Of a DNA stretch of 64,000 nt, positions 25,216-34,224 are shown in pieces; the first letter of the stretch is position 1; every line of letters starts with the position of its first letter. The notes under the pieces were generated by a model, which saw nothing but the letters and a program-made list of their open reading frames with translations, was not told the DNA's origin and did no database searches. This DNA comes from CALDTK01 sp041744755 (GTDB lineage: Bacteria > Bacteroidota > Bacteroidia > Chitinophagales > Saprospiraceae), in assembly GCA_041744755.1 (NCBI GenBank), contig JBGTKC010000133.1, positions 8,702-72,701 of the forward strand. The letters are read 5' to 3'. The position numbers and the translations under genes were made by a program.

Positions 25216-26016
25216 ATGGTCAAGATCAGACTACAGCGTCGCGGGCGACGGAAAAAGCCCTTTTACCACATCGTGATCGCGGACGCCCGCAGTCCACGTG
25301 ACGGCCGCTTCATCGAGAAGGTCGGTACCTACAACCCGATGACCACGCCCGCGACCATCGACATCGACCGCGATGCCGCGTACGAATGGCTCGAGAAAGG
25401 CGCCCAGCCGACGGACACCGTCCGCGCCATCCTGCGCGCCAAGGGCGTCATGTACCGCAAGCACCTCCAGCGCGGCGTCACGAAGGGCGCCCTCACGCAG
25501 GAGCAGGCCGACGTCAAGCTCACCGAATGGATCGACAAGAAGGAGGCCGGCTTCACGGAGCGCTTCGCCGAGACCGACCGCAAGGCCGAGACCGAGCGCC
25601 GTCGCGTCGCCGGTAAGGTGCCGGTGATCCCGACCGCCGAGCAGTTCTACGTCGCGCCCACCGAAGCGCCAGCGCCGAAGGCCGAGAAGGCCGAGGCTCC
25701 AGTTGCCGAAGCGCCGGTCGCCGACGAGGCGGCTCCTACGCCAGCCGCCGAAGTCCTCGAGGAGGCTGCCTCCCCGGAGGCCGAGACCGCCCTCGGTGAT
25801 GTCAATAAGGCAGAGCCCGACCTTCAATCCGCCGTCGACGTTGCGACCAATAACGCCGAGGAGGCTCCCCAGCCCGACGCCGTCGAGGTGAAGACCGAGG
25901 CGGCAAGCGTCGACGACATGGTCGTCGTCCCCGAGGCCACCGTCACCACCGATCAAAGTCCCTCATCGACGGAGATGCAGGTCGAGGAAGATGGCAAGAC
26001 GGAAGTCCCCGCCTAA
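25216..26016 (+). CDS. rpsP: 30S ribosomal protein S16 with long acidic tail
   Basis: Residues 1-85 are ordinary S16: MVKIRLQRRGRRKKPFYHIVIADARSPRDGRFIEKVGTYNP. The protein then continues to 266 aa, against about 80 in E. coli. Residues 85-135 are basic and helical; the last 120 residues are a low-complexity Ala/Pro/Glu/Val tail (APAPKAEKAEAPVAEAPVADE...) with a strongly acidic character. Extended S16 tails are known in Bacteroidota, but this one is long. A terminator follows at 26096-26132. Confidence 0.95.
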   Translation: MVKIRLQRRGRRKKPFYHIVIADARSPRDGRFIEKVGTYNPMTTPATIDIDRDAAYEWLEKGAQPTDTVRAILRAKGVMYRKHLQRGVTKGALTQEQADVKLTEWIDKKEAGFTERFAETDRKAETERRRVAGKVPVIPTAEQFYVAPTEAPAPKAEKAEAPVAEAPVADEAAPTPAAEVLEEAASPEAETALGDVNKAEPDLQSAVDVATNNAEEAPQPDAVEVKTEAASVDDMVVVPEATVTTDQSPSSTEMQVEEDGKTEVPA

Positions 26017-26072
26017 AACCTCGCCGCTCTGGCTTAAATTGCCGCCGCACCCAGTCGTGAGAACTGCCGTGC

Positions 26073-26087
26073 GCCTTTCGGCAAAAC
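26073..26087 (-). repeat. Mini-hairpin repeat, GCC stem
   Basis: GTTTTGCCGAAAGGC on the minus strand, between the rpsP stop and its terminator. Confidence 0.85.
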
Positions 26088-26095
26088 CCTTCAGG

Positions 26096-26132
26096 CCTGG
26101 TCATCTCCACCGTGGGGATGACCAGGTTTTTT
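26096..26132 (+). terminator. Rho-independent terminator of rpsP
   Basis: Stem CCTGGTCATC/GATGACCAGG extended by CCAC/GTGG, followed directly by six T. A textbook terminator, and it leaves only 26 bp before the next start codon. Confidence 0.92.
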
Positions 26133-26158
26133 ATATCGCTACCACGAAAAAGACCATC

Positions 26159-27556
26159 ATGATGCAGGCCCTCGCCCCCGAATACCAGCAGCGTATCGAG
26201 GAAATCAAAGCCGCTATCCAGGAGTCGGAACTCCTCGACGCCTACCTCGAGTCCGAAGAGTCGGAGGAGTACAACGCCTTTAAGGAGGCCTTCGAACCCG
26301 AAATCGCCGCCCTCCACGAAGAGGCCGCCGCTTACTATCCGCTCCAGCTCGAGGCGCTGGAATTGGGCTTGCTCGACCCGGGCCTCGAGGGGCTCTTCAT
26401 GCCCAAGCTCCTCGGCTACGCCGTTTTGCGGCCACGCGTCAACCAGGACACCGGTCAGTACTACCGCCCGCAGCCGCACCTCAAGAAGGTATTGCTCGCC
26501 ATAGCGGCTAGCAACGGCTTCACGGAACTCGAGCGCCGGATCGGCCAGGGCATCACTACAGCCCTCGCGCTCAGTACCAACGTTTGGGTGAGCACCGTGC
26601 TCAACGAGATTCCCAACAAGCAGCCCCGCAATTTCTTCCAACAGCACCAGGATCAGAGCCTCCACACGGCCGCCCAACGCCTACTGCTCTACAATCGCTA
26701 CAAGCGCCAGTTCGCTAATGACAACTACGCCGCCGCGGCCTTCCCGGGTACCCCGGCGGAGCTAGCTACCGACTACCCGGCACTCGAGCAGTTCCTGCGG
26801 ACGCGCTTTAGTCGCGAACTCGACAACGCCTCGCTCGTGGACCCGATCCTCGACTTCCTCGCCAACGAGGCCTTCGGCGAGTCCCGCGAGTTCGAGCGCT
26901 TCATCGCTCTTGCTTGCAACTTCGTGGACGTCCCGGAGGAGCTCGAGAATGGCCTCCGTACGCAGATCCGCGAGCTCAGTGCGAAGCCCGGCTTCGCGCC
27001 GCGCTATTTCGACCTCCTCGCCGAGCTCCACCACGATGACGAGATCGAGGTCACCCCGGAGACCGACCGCCGGATGGCTTTGCGCGTGGGCGTGACCGGC
27101 GATGGCCTCATGCAGCAGTACTATGGGCTCGTCACCACGATCCACGACGCGGGGATCAACTCGCTCGAAGCCCAGGATGCCATCCGACTCTTCGTGCGAG
27201 AGCAGGAAGGGTTGTCGAATGTGAACGAGTGCGTGCGCCAGACCGTCCTGCGGTACCTGCGCCAACTGATCGTCAATCTCGATGAGGAGACCTACTCGGA
27301 GTTCTTCGAGCTCACGAAGCTCTTCGCGACGCACTTCGAGATCTTCGGCAACGAGAGCTTCAAGCAGGAGGTGCGCCACCTGAGCCTCAAGTACGTCAAG
27401 AGCTTGCTCAAGCGCTATACGGACAAACGCGGGCGCGACTACCAGGACATCAAGAAGTTCGTCAAGACCACCTTCGTGGACCTCGGCTTTATGGGCGATA
27501 AAGAGGTGGCCAACCTGTTCAAGACCAAGCGCGTCCGCCGACCGACTGCGGCTTAG
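26159..27556 (+). CDS. Conserved hypothetical protein, all-helical
   Basis: A 465-aa soluble protein with no signal peptide or membrane segment. The composition is Glu/Leu-rich and predicts helices throughout; blocks such as YYPLQLEALELGLLDPGL and EIPNKQPRNFFQQHQDQSLH may be conserved. I do not recognise a domain. The start is ATG 26159 or the next codon; the frame reads further upstream only through the terminator. otsAB follows 68 bp later on the same strand, but no functional link is evident. Confidence 0.75.
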   Translation: MMQALAPEYQQRIEEIKAAIQESELLDAYLESEESEEYNAFKEAFEPEIAALHEEAAAYYPLQLEALELGLLDPGLEGLFMPKLLGYAVLRPRVNQDTGQYYRPQPHLKKVLLAIAASNGFTELERRIGQGITTALALSTNVWVSTVLNEIPNKQPRNFFQQHQDQSLHTAAQRLLLYNRYKRQFANDNYAAAAFPGTPAELATDYPALEQFLRTRFSRELDNASLVDPILDFLANEAFGESREFERFIALACNFVDVPEELENGLRTQIRELSAKPGFAPRYFDLLAELHHDDEIEVTPETDRRMALRVGVTGDGLMQQYYGLVTTIHDAGINSLEAQDAIRLFVREQEGLSNVNECVRQTVLRYLRQLIVNLDEETYSEFFELTKLFATHFEIFGNESFKQEVRHLSLKYVKSLLKRYTDKRGRDYQDIKKFVKTTFVDLGFMGDKEVANLFKTKRVRRPTAA

Positions 27557-27624
27557 ACCCTCGGTCGGTTGGACGGGAGTTGAGTAAGTTGGGCCGTACC
27601 TAACGCACTTCAACAACACCTCCT

Positions 27625-29835
27625 ATGGGCCGCCTCATTATCGTCTCCAATCGACTCCCCGTCACGATCGATCGCGCGGACGGGGAGTTGATCTACTTCC
27701 CGAGCGCCGGCGGCCTCGCCACGGGACTCAACTCCCTCGATGACAGCTGGGAGCGGAAGTGGGTGGGGTGGCCCGGTAAGGCCATCGAGAACGAGTGGGA
27801 GCAGGAGTCGATCCGCAAGGATCTCTCAGCCACGGGCCTGGTGCCCGTCTTCCTCAGCGACCAGGAGATCACCGACTTCTACGGGGGCTTCTCCAACAAA
27901 GTGGTCTGGCCGCACTTCCACTATTTCACCCAATACACCGACTACACCCACGAGGACTACTGGACGGCGTACCAGGCGGTGAACGCCAAGTTTGCGGAAG
28001 CGATCGTCGCCATTCTCGAGCCAGACGACACCGTCTGGGTGCACGACTACCAACTGATGCTCCTGCCCGGCTACATCCGCGACCGGGTGCCGGCGGTCAA
28101 CATCGGGTTCTTCCTCCACATCCCCTTCCCGAGCTACGAGATCTTCCGCATCCTGCCCTGGCGAGAGGAGCTCTTGCGGGGAGTACTCGGCTCCGACCTC
28201 ATCGGCTTCCATACCTTCGGGTACATGCGGCACTTTTTAAGTGCCGCCTACCGCATCGAGGGCCACGAGCACTCCTTCGGGCGGATTAACATGGCCGGCC
28301 GGACCGTCAACGTCGACGTGTACCCCATGGGGATCGACTACGACAAGTACGCTTACTTCGACCCCTCCGACGACGACGCCGCCGTAAAGTCTATCCGCTC
28401 GATGGCCGCTGGCCAGCAGCTCGTCATCAGCGTCGACCGCCTCGACTACACTAAGGGCATCCCGCAACGGATCCACGCCATCGGTCGCTTCTTCGAGCGC
28501 CATCCGGAGTTCATCAACAAAGTGACATTCGTGATGCTGGTCGTGCCTTCGCGCGATAGCGTCGACCAGTACGTGGACCTCAAGCACGAGGTCGAGACCC
28601 TCGTCGGCGAGGTCAACGGCGTCCACGCGACCTTCGACTGGACCCCGATTCAGTACCTCTACCGAAGCCTGAGCTTCGGGGCGCTCACGGCCCTGTACCA
28701 GCGCGCGGACGTGGCCCTGATCACGCCGCTGCGCGACGGGATGAACCTCGTCGCCAAGGAGTACATCGCCTCCAAGGAGCGCGACGCTTGCGGGGTGTTA
28801 ATCCTCAGCGAGATGGCCGGGGCCGCCAACGAGCTCACCGACGCCCTGCTCGTCAATCCGCAGGACTCGGAAGAGATGGTCTCCGCTATTAAAAAGGCTT
28901 TATCTATGCCCGCCGAGGAACAGGCCGAGCGTCTGCGCAAGATGCAGGAGCGCCTCCGCAAGTACAACGTCGGCAACTGGGCCAGCGCATTCATGAAAGA
29001 CCTCAACACCCTCACCATGGAGACCAGGCAGACCCAGACCAACACCATCTCCGCCGAGGCGATGGCACAGATGAAATCGGCCTACGCGAAGGCGGCAAAT
29101 CGCCTCCTGATGCTCGACTACGACGGTACGCTGATGGGCTTCCAGGCCGACCCCCAGGCCGTCAAACCAGATCCGCAGCTGTTGGAACTGTTGGAGGTTT
29201 TGGCGAAAGCCGATGGGAACACCCTGATCGTCAACTCTGGGCGCGACCACAAAACCCTCGAGGCCTGGCTCGGGCACCTAGGCATCGACATGGCCGCCGA
29301 GCACGGGGTCTGGCGCCGCCGGAAGGGCAAGTGGAGCGAGGCCCCCGGCATGACGAACGACTGGAAGGTCCGCGTCATGGAAGTGCTGGACGCGATGGTC
29401 GAGCGGACGCCCGGCAGCTTCGTCGAGGAGAAGGAGTACTCGCTGGCGTGGCACTACCGCAAGGCCGATAAGGACCTCGGCGCCAAGCGCGTCCGCGAGT
29501 TTCGCGAGGTGCTCAGCTACCTCACCGCCAATCTCGACCTCCAGGTGCTCGAGGGCCATAAGGTCGTCGAGATCAAAAACGCCGGGGTCAACAAGGGCAA
29601 GGCCGCGGCCACGTGGGTGAGCAAGGGGAACTACGACTTCAGCCTCACGATCGGCGACGACCACACCGACGAGGACACGTTCCGCGCCATGCCCGCCGGT
29701 GCGTACACGATTAAAGTGGGCGAGGGGAAGACCTCGGCGCGCTATCATGTGCCCGCCGTGGCCGACGTGCGTAAACTGCTTGCCGAGCTGGCGGACTTCA
29801 CGCCGACAGCGGACTTCACACCCGCAGTGGGCTAA
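27625..29835 (+). CDS. otsAB: Bifunctional trehalose-6-phosphate synthase/phosphatase
   Basis: A 736-aa fusion making trehalose, a compatible solute. Residues 1-475 are the GT20 synthase (OtsA): SNRLPVTIDR, GGLATGLNSL, VHDYQLMLLPGYIRD, DRLDYTKGIPQRI and RDGMNLVAKEYIA. Residues 490-730 are a HAD phosphatase (OtsB): LLMLDYDGTLMGF holds the catalytic Asp, and TIGDDHTDEDTF the metal-binding Asp. Both active sites look intact. A mini-hairpin repeat sits in the OtsB part, reading EVLAKAD. The EI24 gene starts 9 bp later. Confidence 0.95.
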   Translation: MGRLIIVSNRLPVTIDRADGELIYFPSAGGLATGLNSLDDSWERKWVGWPGKAIENEWEQESIRKDLSATGLVPVFLSDQEITDFYGGFSNKVVWPHFHYFTQYTDYTHEDYWTAYQAVNAKFAEAIVAILEPDDTVWVHDYQLMLLPGYIRDRVPAVNIGFFLHIPFPSYEIFRILPWREELLRGVLGSDLIGFHTFGYMRHFLSAAYRIEGHEHSFGRINMAGRTVNVDVYPMGIDYDKYAYFDPSDDDAAVKSIRSMAAGQQLVISVDRLDYTKGIPQRIHAIGRFFERHPEFINKVTFVMLVVPSRDSVDQYVDLKHEVETLVGEVNGVHATFDWTPIQYLYRSLSFGALTALYQRADVALITPLRDGMNLVAKEYIASKERDACGVLILSEMAGAANELTDALLVNPQDSEEMVSAIKKALSMPAEEQAERLRKMQERLRKYNVGNWASAFMKDLNTLTMETRQTQTNTISAEAMAQMKSAYAKAANRLLMLDYDGTLMGFQADPQAVKPDPQLLELLEVLAKADGNTLIVNSGRDHKTLEAWLGHLGIDMAAEHGVWRRRKGKWSEAPGMTNDWKVRVMEVLDAMVERTPGSFVEEKEYSLAWHYRKADKDLGAKRVREFREVLSYLTANLDLQVLEGHKVVEIKNAGVNKGKAAATWVSKGNYDFSLTIGDDHTDEDTFRAMPAGAYTIKVGEGKTSARYHVPAVADVRKLLAELADFTPTADFTPAVG
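29197..29211 (+). repeat. Mini-hairpin repeat, GGC stem
   Basis: Exact GTTTTGGCGAAAGCC in the phosphatase part of otsAB, reading EVLAKAD. Confidence 0.9.
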
Positions 29836-29844
29836 GCGGTTGCC

Positions 29845-30591
29845 ATGATGGGAGTGCTGCGCGGGATCGGGGCTTACGGGGAGGCGTTGCCCCTGATTCG
29901 TAGGCTCGGGCTAGTGAGTTACGTGTGGCGCACGGCCGCGGTGAGTGTAGCGATCTTTATCGTCATCGTACCGGCGTGCGTGGGATTGGCGGTAGTCGTG
30001 GCTAGGCCCTTGCGACAGTACGCATTGGCTGCGCTACCCCCGCTACTATCGGATCTCGCCGTGGTCGCATTGATCCTCGCGTTTCTGGCGCTGGGCTACC
30101 TGCTCTACAAACACATCATCCTGGTGGTCGTAAGTCCGTGGATGTCGGAGGTCGCCGGGCGGGTTCAGGACCATCTGCGGCGCGAGGAGGCGGCTTTCGC
30201 CGAACCGGTGTCTCCGTCGTCCATTGATCGAAGCTCCTTCGCGCGGAGCGTTCGCCTCAATTTGCGCCTGGCCGCACGCGAAATTCTCCTATCGCTCCCT
30301 CTGCTGTTAATGGGATTAATCCCTGGCGTCAACCTAGTCTCAGCGCTATTACTCCTGCTCGTCCAGAGCTACTTCGCTGGCGCGGGCGTGCTGGACACCT
30401 CTCTCGAACGGGCGCACGACTACCGCTCCTCGCTGGCCTATCTCAAGCAGCACCGTGGCATGGCGATCGGCGTCGGAGCTGGATTCGTGGCGCTGATGTT
30501 GACCGTAATTGGTGTAGTTCTCATCCCTGTGTGGTGTGCAGCGGCAGGAGCCGTGGCGGTGCACAGGCAGGAGACGCGCGCGCGCTCGTGA
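29845..30591 (+). CDS. EI24/CysZ-like membrane protein
   Basis: A 248-aa protein with four to six membrane helices and the EI24 signature YKHIILVVVSPWMSEVAGRVQ near residue 88. A polar loop with SFARSVRLNLRLAAREI separates the two helical halves, as in CysZ/EI24 proteins; the substrate is unknown. Only 9 bp separate it from otsAB, so it is probably cotranscribed. The start is ATG 29845 or 29848. A degenerate hairpin-repeat remnant (GGCTTTCGCC without the T-run) lies near 30192. Confidence 0.75.
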   Translation: MMGVLRGIGAYGEALPLIRRLGLVSYVWRTAAVSVAIFIVIVPACVGLAVVVARPLRQYALAALPPLLSDLAVVALILAFLALGYLLYKHIILVVVSPWMSEVAGRVQDHLRREEAAFAEPVSPSSIDRSSFARSVRLNLRLAAREILLSLPLLLMGLIPGVNLVSALLLLLVQSYFAGAGVLDTSLERAHDYRSSLAYLKQHRGMAIGVGAGFVALMLTVIGVVLIPVWCAAAGAVAVHRQETRARS

Positions 30592-30735
30592 GGCGCGTTC
30601 GACCGACTCTCGGAAAGGCCGACCCGGCATTACACTCTTGATCGGGGACTACCGGGGTCCAATCGAACGCTGGCCACCCTCGCCCCGCAACCGCACTTCG
30701 GAAATTGGGCGTAGTCAATCGAAAGTTCTCCCCTC

Positions 30736-32355
30736 CTAGGTCTGTATTACACCCACGTTGAAAGGCTCTATCACCCCGTGATCGGCCGCCTCCAGGCACT
30801 GGCTCACGTACGCTCGCGTCTCCGCCGGGTCGATGATCTCGTCTACCCAGAGTCGGGCGGCGGCGTAGGTAGCCTCTGTCTGGGCGTCGTAGCGCGCCGT
30901 AATTTTATCCAGCATCGCTGCCTGCTCCTCTTCGGAAAGCTCCTCGCGCGCGGAGGCCATCTCTATTTGCAGCAGGACCTTCGCGGCCTGCGCCCCACCC
31001 ATCACCGCGATGCGGGCTGTGGGCCAGGCGGCGATGAAGCGCGGGTCGTAGGCCTTGCCACACATCGCGTAATTGCCGGCGCCGTAGCTGTTGCCCATCA
31101 CGATGGTAATTTTCGGGACGGTCGAGTTGGCGACGGCGTTGACGAGTTTTGCGCCGTCCTTGATGATGCCGCCGTGCTCAGACCGGCTACCGACCATGAA
31201 GCCGGTCACATCGTGCAAAAACAGCAGTGGGATACGCTTTTGGTTGCAGTTCATCACGAAGCGCGCGGCCTTGTCGGCCGAGTCGGAGTAAATCACCCCG
31301 CCGAACTGCATCTCGCCTTTGGCTGTCCGCACGATCTCGCGGTTATTGGCCACGATCCCCACGCTCCAGCCGTCGATGCGGGCGTAGCCACAGAGGATAG
31401 TCCGACCATAATCGGCCTTGTACTCCGTCCAGGAGTCCGCGTCCACGAAGCACTCGATGACGCCGAAAGTAGAGTAGGGTTTGTTGCGCGCATCCGGGAA
31501 CCGAGCGTAGACAGTCTCCACCGGGACCGCCGGTTTTGCGGAAGCGACCTTACTGAGGCCTGATCGCGGCCGGGCGCCGAGCTTATCGACCAGACGCCGG
31601 ATGGTGTCGAGGGCTTCGGCATCGTCGGCGCACTTGTAGTCTACCACGCCGCTGATCGCAGTGTGGGTCGTCGCGCCCCCGAGGGTCTCTTGGTCGACAT
31701 CCTCCCCGACGGCGGCCCGCACGAGGTAGGGACCGGCTAGGAAGATGGAACCGGTGCCTTCGACGATGAGACTCTCGTCGCTCATTATTGGCAGGTAGGC
31801 CCCGCCCGCTACGCACGAGCCCATTATCGCGGCGATCTGTGGCACGCCCATACTCGACAGCCTCGCGTTGTTGCGGAACATGCGCCCAAAGTGCTCCTTA
31901 TCGGCGAAGATCTCGTCCTGGAGCGGTAGGTAGACCCCCGCAGAGTCCACGAGGTAGATGATCGGCAAGCGATTCTCCATCGCGATCTCCTGGGCGCGGA
32001 GATTTTTCTTACCGGTGATCGGGAACCACGCGCCCGCCTTCACGGTGGCGTCATTGGCGACGATGACGCAGGTCCGGCCGCAGACCGAGGCCACCACCAC
32101 CACCACGCCGCCTGCTGGACAGCCACCGTGTTCGGCGTACATGCCGTAACCCGCGAAGACGCCGATCTCACGCACGGGCGCACCCTCGTCGACGAGGGCT
32201 GTGACCCGCTCGCGGGCGGTCATTTTGCCGCGGTCGCGCTGCTTGGCGAGTTTCGCCTTACCCCCACCGAGCTCGATACCGGCGGCCGTCTGTCGGATGC
32301 GGCTCAACGTGAGCTTATTGGCGTCTTCGTTGATGGCTGCGCTCAGTTCCTGCAT
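30736..32355 (-). CDS. Acyl-CoA carboxylase carboxyltransferase (beta) subunit
   Basis: A 539-aa biotin-dependent carboxyltransferase of the methylcrotonyl/propionyl-CoA carboxylase class. Visible: RDRGKMTARERV, GGTYLP-like GGAYLPIMSDES, FLAGPYLVRAAVGEDV, LGGATTHTAISGVVD and PLLFLHDVTGFMVG, with both crotonase-like halves complete. The sequence is closer to MccB than to PccB by my reading, which would put it in leucine breakdown. No alpha (biotin carboxylase) subunit is in the window. I use the ATG at 32355. A mini-hairpin repeat reads VASAKP. Confidence 0.88.
   Translation of the reverse strand: MQELSAAINEDANKLTLSRIRQTAAGIELGGGKAKLAKQRDRGKMTARERVTALVDEGAPVREIGVFAGYGMYAEHGGCPAGGVVVVVASVCGRTCVIVANDATVKAGAWFPITGKKNLRAQEIAMENRLPIIYLVDSAGVYLPLQDEIFADKEHFGRMFRNNARLSSMGVPQIAAIMGSCVAGGAYLPIMSDESLIVEGTGSIFLAGPYLVRAAVGEDVDQETLGGATTHTAISGVVDYKCADDAEALDTIRRLVDKLGARPRSGLSKVASAKPAVPVETVYARFPDARNKPYSTFGVIECFVDADSWTEYKADYGRTILCGYARIDGWSVGIVANNREIVRTAKGEMQFGGVIYSDSADKAARFVMNCNQKRIPLLFLHDVTGFMVGSRSEHGGIIKDGAKLVNAVANSTVPKITIVMGNSYGAGNYAMCGKAYDPRFIAAWPTARIAVMGGAQAAKVLLQIEMASAREELSEEEQAAMLDKITARYDAQTEATYAAARLWVDEIIDPAETRAYVSQCLEAADHGVIEPFNVGVIQT
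31533..31546 (+). repeat. Mini-hairpin repeat, short TGC variant
   Basis: GTTTTGCGGAAGCG, the same 14-mer as at 1893. Inside the acyl-CoA carboxylase gene; the coding strand reads VASAKP. Confidence 0.6.
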
Positions 32356-32414
32356 CGGGCGAATATCGGGTGACTCCTGTCGCCACACAGCCCCCCTATC
32401 GCTTTGACCGTCCC

Positions 32415-33851
32415 CTATCGCTTAAAGGCGTAGTAGTATTCCCCGTTGAAGTTGGCGTAGTAGCCCTCCAGCATCACCTCCTCGCCGACGTGCGTGCCCT
32501 CCACCACCTTCGCAAATTCCGCGAGCGACCTGACGCGCTGACGGTTGACCTTCGTGATGATGTACTCGGGGTCCATGCGCGTGCGGTCGATCCGGGATCC
32601 GAGGTAGATTGAAACCACTTTAACGCCCTCGCTCGGGAGCTTCGCAATCTCCTCGGCGTTGAGGTCGCGGAGCTCGAACCCTAGTTCCCGCAGAAGGGCC
32701 TGGTACTTATTGCCGGCGTTCGAGGCGAGATCGATGGCATCTTTGAGGGTCACCCGCACGGTGCTCAGCCGGCCGTCTCGCATGTAGCCGAGGCGAATCG
32801 TGGCGCCGGGGCGGAAGCGACCGATGGTCTCTTTTAACGCGGGCACACTCCGGATCACCGACTCTTCGATGCGCACGATTACATCGCCCGCCTGCAGGCC
32901 GGCCTCGGCGGCGCCCGATAGCGGCGCGACCTTCCGGACGTACACACCGTCCGCGGTAGCGAGCCCGAGGTCCTCGGCGAGCGAGTTGGTCACGTCCACG
33001 AGCTCGATACCGAGGAGGGCGTGTTGGACGGCGCCGAACTCGATTAGGTCGCCGACGACTTTGGCGGCGAGGCTACTCGGTACGGCGAAGCTGTAGCCCT
33101 CGTAGCGCCCAGAGCGCGTGATGATGGCGGTGTTGATGCCCATCAGCTGCCCGCGAGTGTTGACGAGGGCCCCGCCGGAGTTACCAGGGTTGACGGCAGC
33201 GTCGGTCTGGATGAAACTCTCGATCGAGTAACTGTCGTCCAGGATGTCGATGCTACGACCTTTGGCGCTCACGATACCGGCGGTGACGGTGCTGCGGAGT
33301 TCGAAGGGGTTACCGACGGCGAGGACCCACTCCCCGACGAAGAGACTATCGCTGTCGCCGAAGCTTACGAAGGGAAGGTTCTCCGCGTCGATCTTGAGCA
33401 GGGCGAGGTCCGTGCTCGGGTCGCGTCCGATCACCTCGGCCTCGTACTCGCGGCGGTCGTCGAGGGTCACCTCGATGTCGGTGCCGTCGGCGATGACGTG
33501 GTTGTTGGTCACGATCAGTCCGTCGGCCGAGATGATGACCCCGGACCCGGAGCTCGCGTCGATGCGGCGCTCGCGGCTCCAGATGTCCTGGATCCCGCCG
33601 CCGCTCAGGCTCTTGATATTGACGACGGCCGGAGTGACGGCAGCGGCGGCGTTGACGAAGTTGGGGTACAGCATTGCCGGGGAGACGGGTCCGTCGCCTG
33701 GGAGGGCGATCGTCTGCAGGCGGTAGCTCGCCAGTTTGGCGGCAGGACTCGCCGAGCCGTCGGCGGGCCGACCGCCGAAGGAGGCGTAGGTGATTACCGC
33801 GAGTAGCGCGCTCGCTACACAGAGGCCGAGCTGCTTGAGGGTACTTGACAT
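32415..33851 (-). CDS. HtrA/Deg-family periplasmic serine protease
   Basis: A 478-aa Do-like protease for envelope protein quality control. An N-terminal signal/anchor helix (LCVASALLAVITYASF) is followed by a trypsin-like domain with the full triad: His118 (TNNHVIADG), Asp148 (DPSTDLALLKI) and Ser225 (NPGNSGGAL). One clear PDZ domain covers about 280-370 (YVRKVAPLSGAAEAGLQAGDVIVRI) and a second degenerate one ends the protein. It stands alone, divergent from the small membrane gene at 34015. Confidence 0.93.
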   Translation of the reverse strand: MSSTLKQLGLCVASALLAVITYASFGGRPADGSASPAAKLASYRLQTIALPGDGPVSPAMLYPNFVNAAAAVTPAVVNIKSLSGGGIQDIWSRERRIDASSGSGVIISADGLIVTNNHVIADGTDIEVTLDDRREYEAEVIGRDPSTDLALLKIDAENLPFVSFGDSDSLFVGEWVLAVGNPFELRSTVTAGIVSAKGRSIDILDDSYSIESFIQTDAAVNPGNSGGALVNTRGQLMGINTAIITRSGRYEGYSFAVPSSLAAKVVGDLIEFGAVQHALLGIELVDVTNSLAEDLGLATADGVYVRKVAPLSGAAEAGLQAGDVIVRIEESVIRSVPALKETIGRFRPGATIRLGYMRDGRLSTVRVTLKDAIDLASNAGNKYQALLRELGFELRDLNAEEIAKLPSEGVKVVSIYLGSRIDRTRMDPEYIITKVNRQRVRSLAEFAKVVEGTHVGEEVMLEGYYANFNGEYYYAFKR

Positions 33852-33930
33852 GCGTAGCTGGACATTCGCGGGAAACGGCGGCGCTGCCGGTAGCTGGTGG
33901 GCTGGGATCGGGTCCGCCGGTCGTAACGCC

Positions 33931-33938
33931 TATCTTTA
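33931..33938 (+). promoter_or_regulatory. -7-like box TATCTTTA upstream of small gene/dapF
   Basis: TATCTTTA, one base from TAnnTTTG, 76 nt before the ATG at 34015. No clear -33 element. Confidence 0.3.
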
Positions 33939-34014
33939 CGGCAAGATTGGCAGAGGCCGACGGCGGGCGGGCTTACGCCTGTTACTACGCTTGAGTTACT
34001 AAACGGTTTCTTTT

Positions 34015-34224
34015 ATGTGGCGCTACAACCCCGAGGACCCGGACGCGTACATCGGTAATATCTGGGGCTGGAGGTTTTCGGCCTTCGGCGCCGTGCTCCT
34101 CTTCGGCCTCCTGGCGCTCGCCCTGTTCTCGTCACACCGCAAGGGCATCAACTTCTGGGACGCCCTCCGCGAAGCGCCACCGAACCAGGACACCTCCCTC
34201 CAGCACCCCCTCCAACGCCGGTGA
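34015..34224 (+). CDS. Small single-pass membrane protein
   Basis: A 69-residue protein starting MWRYNPEDPDAYIGNIWGWRFS with one membrane helix (FGAVLLFGLLALALF) and a basic C-terminal tail. No family recognised. Its stop TGA overlaps the ATG of dapF (TGATG), so the two are translationally coupled. This is the main evidence that the short frame is real. Confidence 0.7.
   Translation: MWRYNPEDPDAYIGNIWGWRFSAFGAVLLFGLLALALFSSHRKGINFWDALREAPPNQDTSLQHPLQRR

Noticed and set aside
27989..28001. TTTGCGGAAGCG in otsAB
   Set aside because: Only three T and no full stem; the peptide KFAEAI is unremarkable.
30192..30206. GGCTTTCGCC in the EI24 gene
   Set aside because: The hairpin is intact but the T-run is lost; counted only as a possible remnant.
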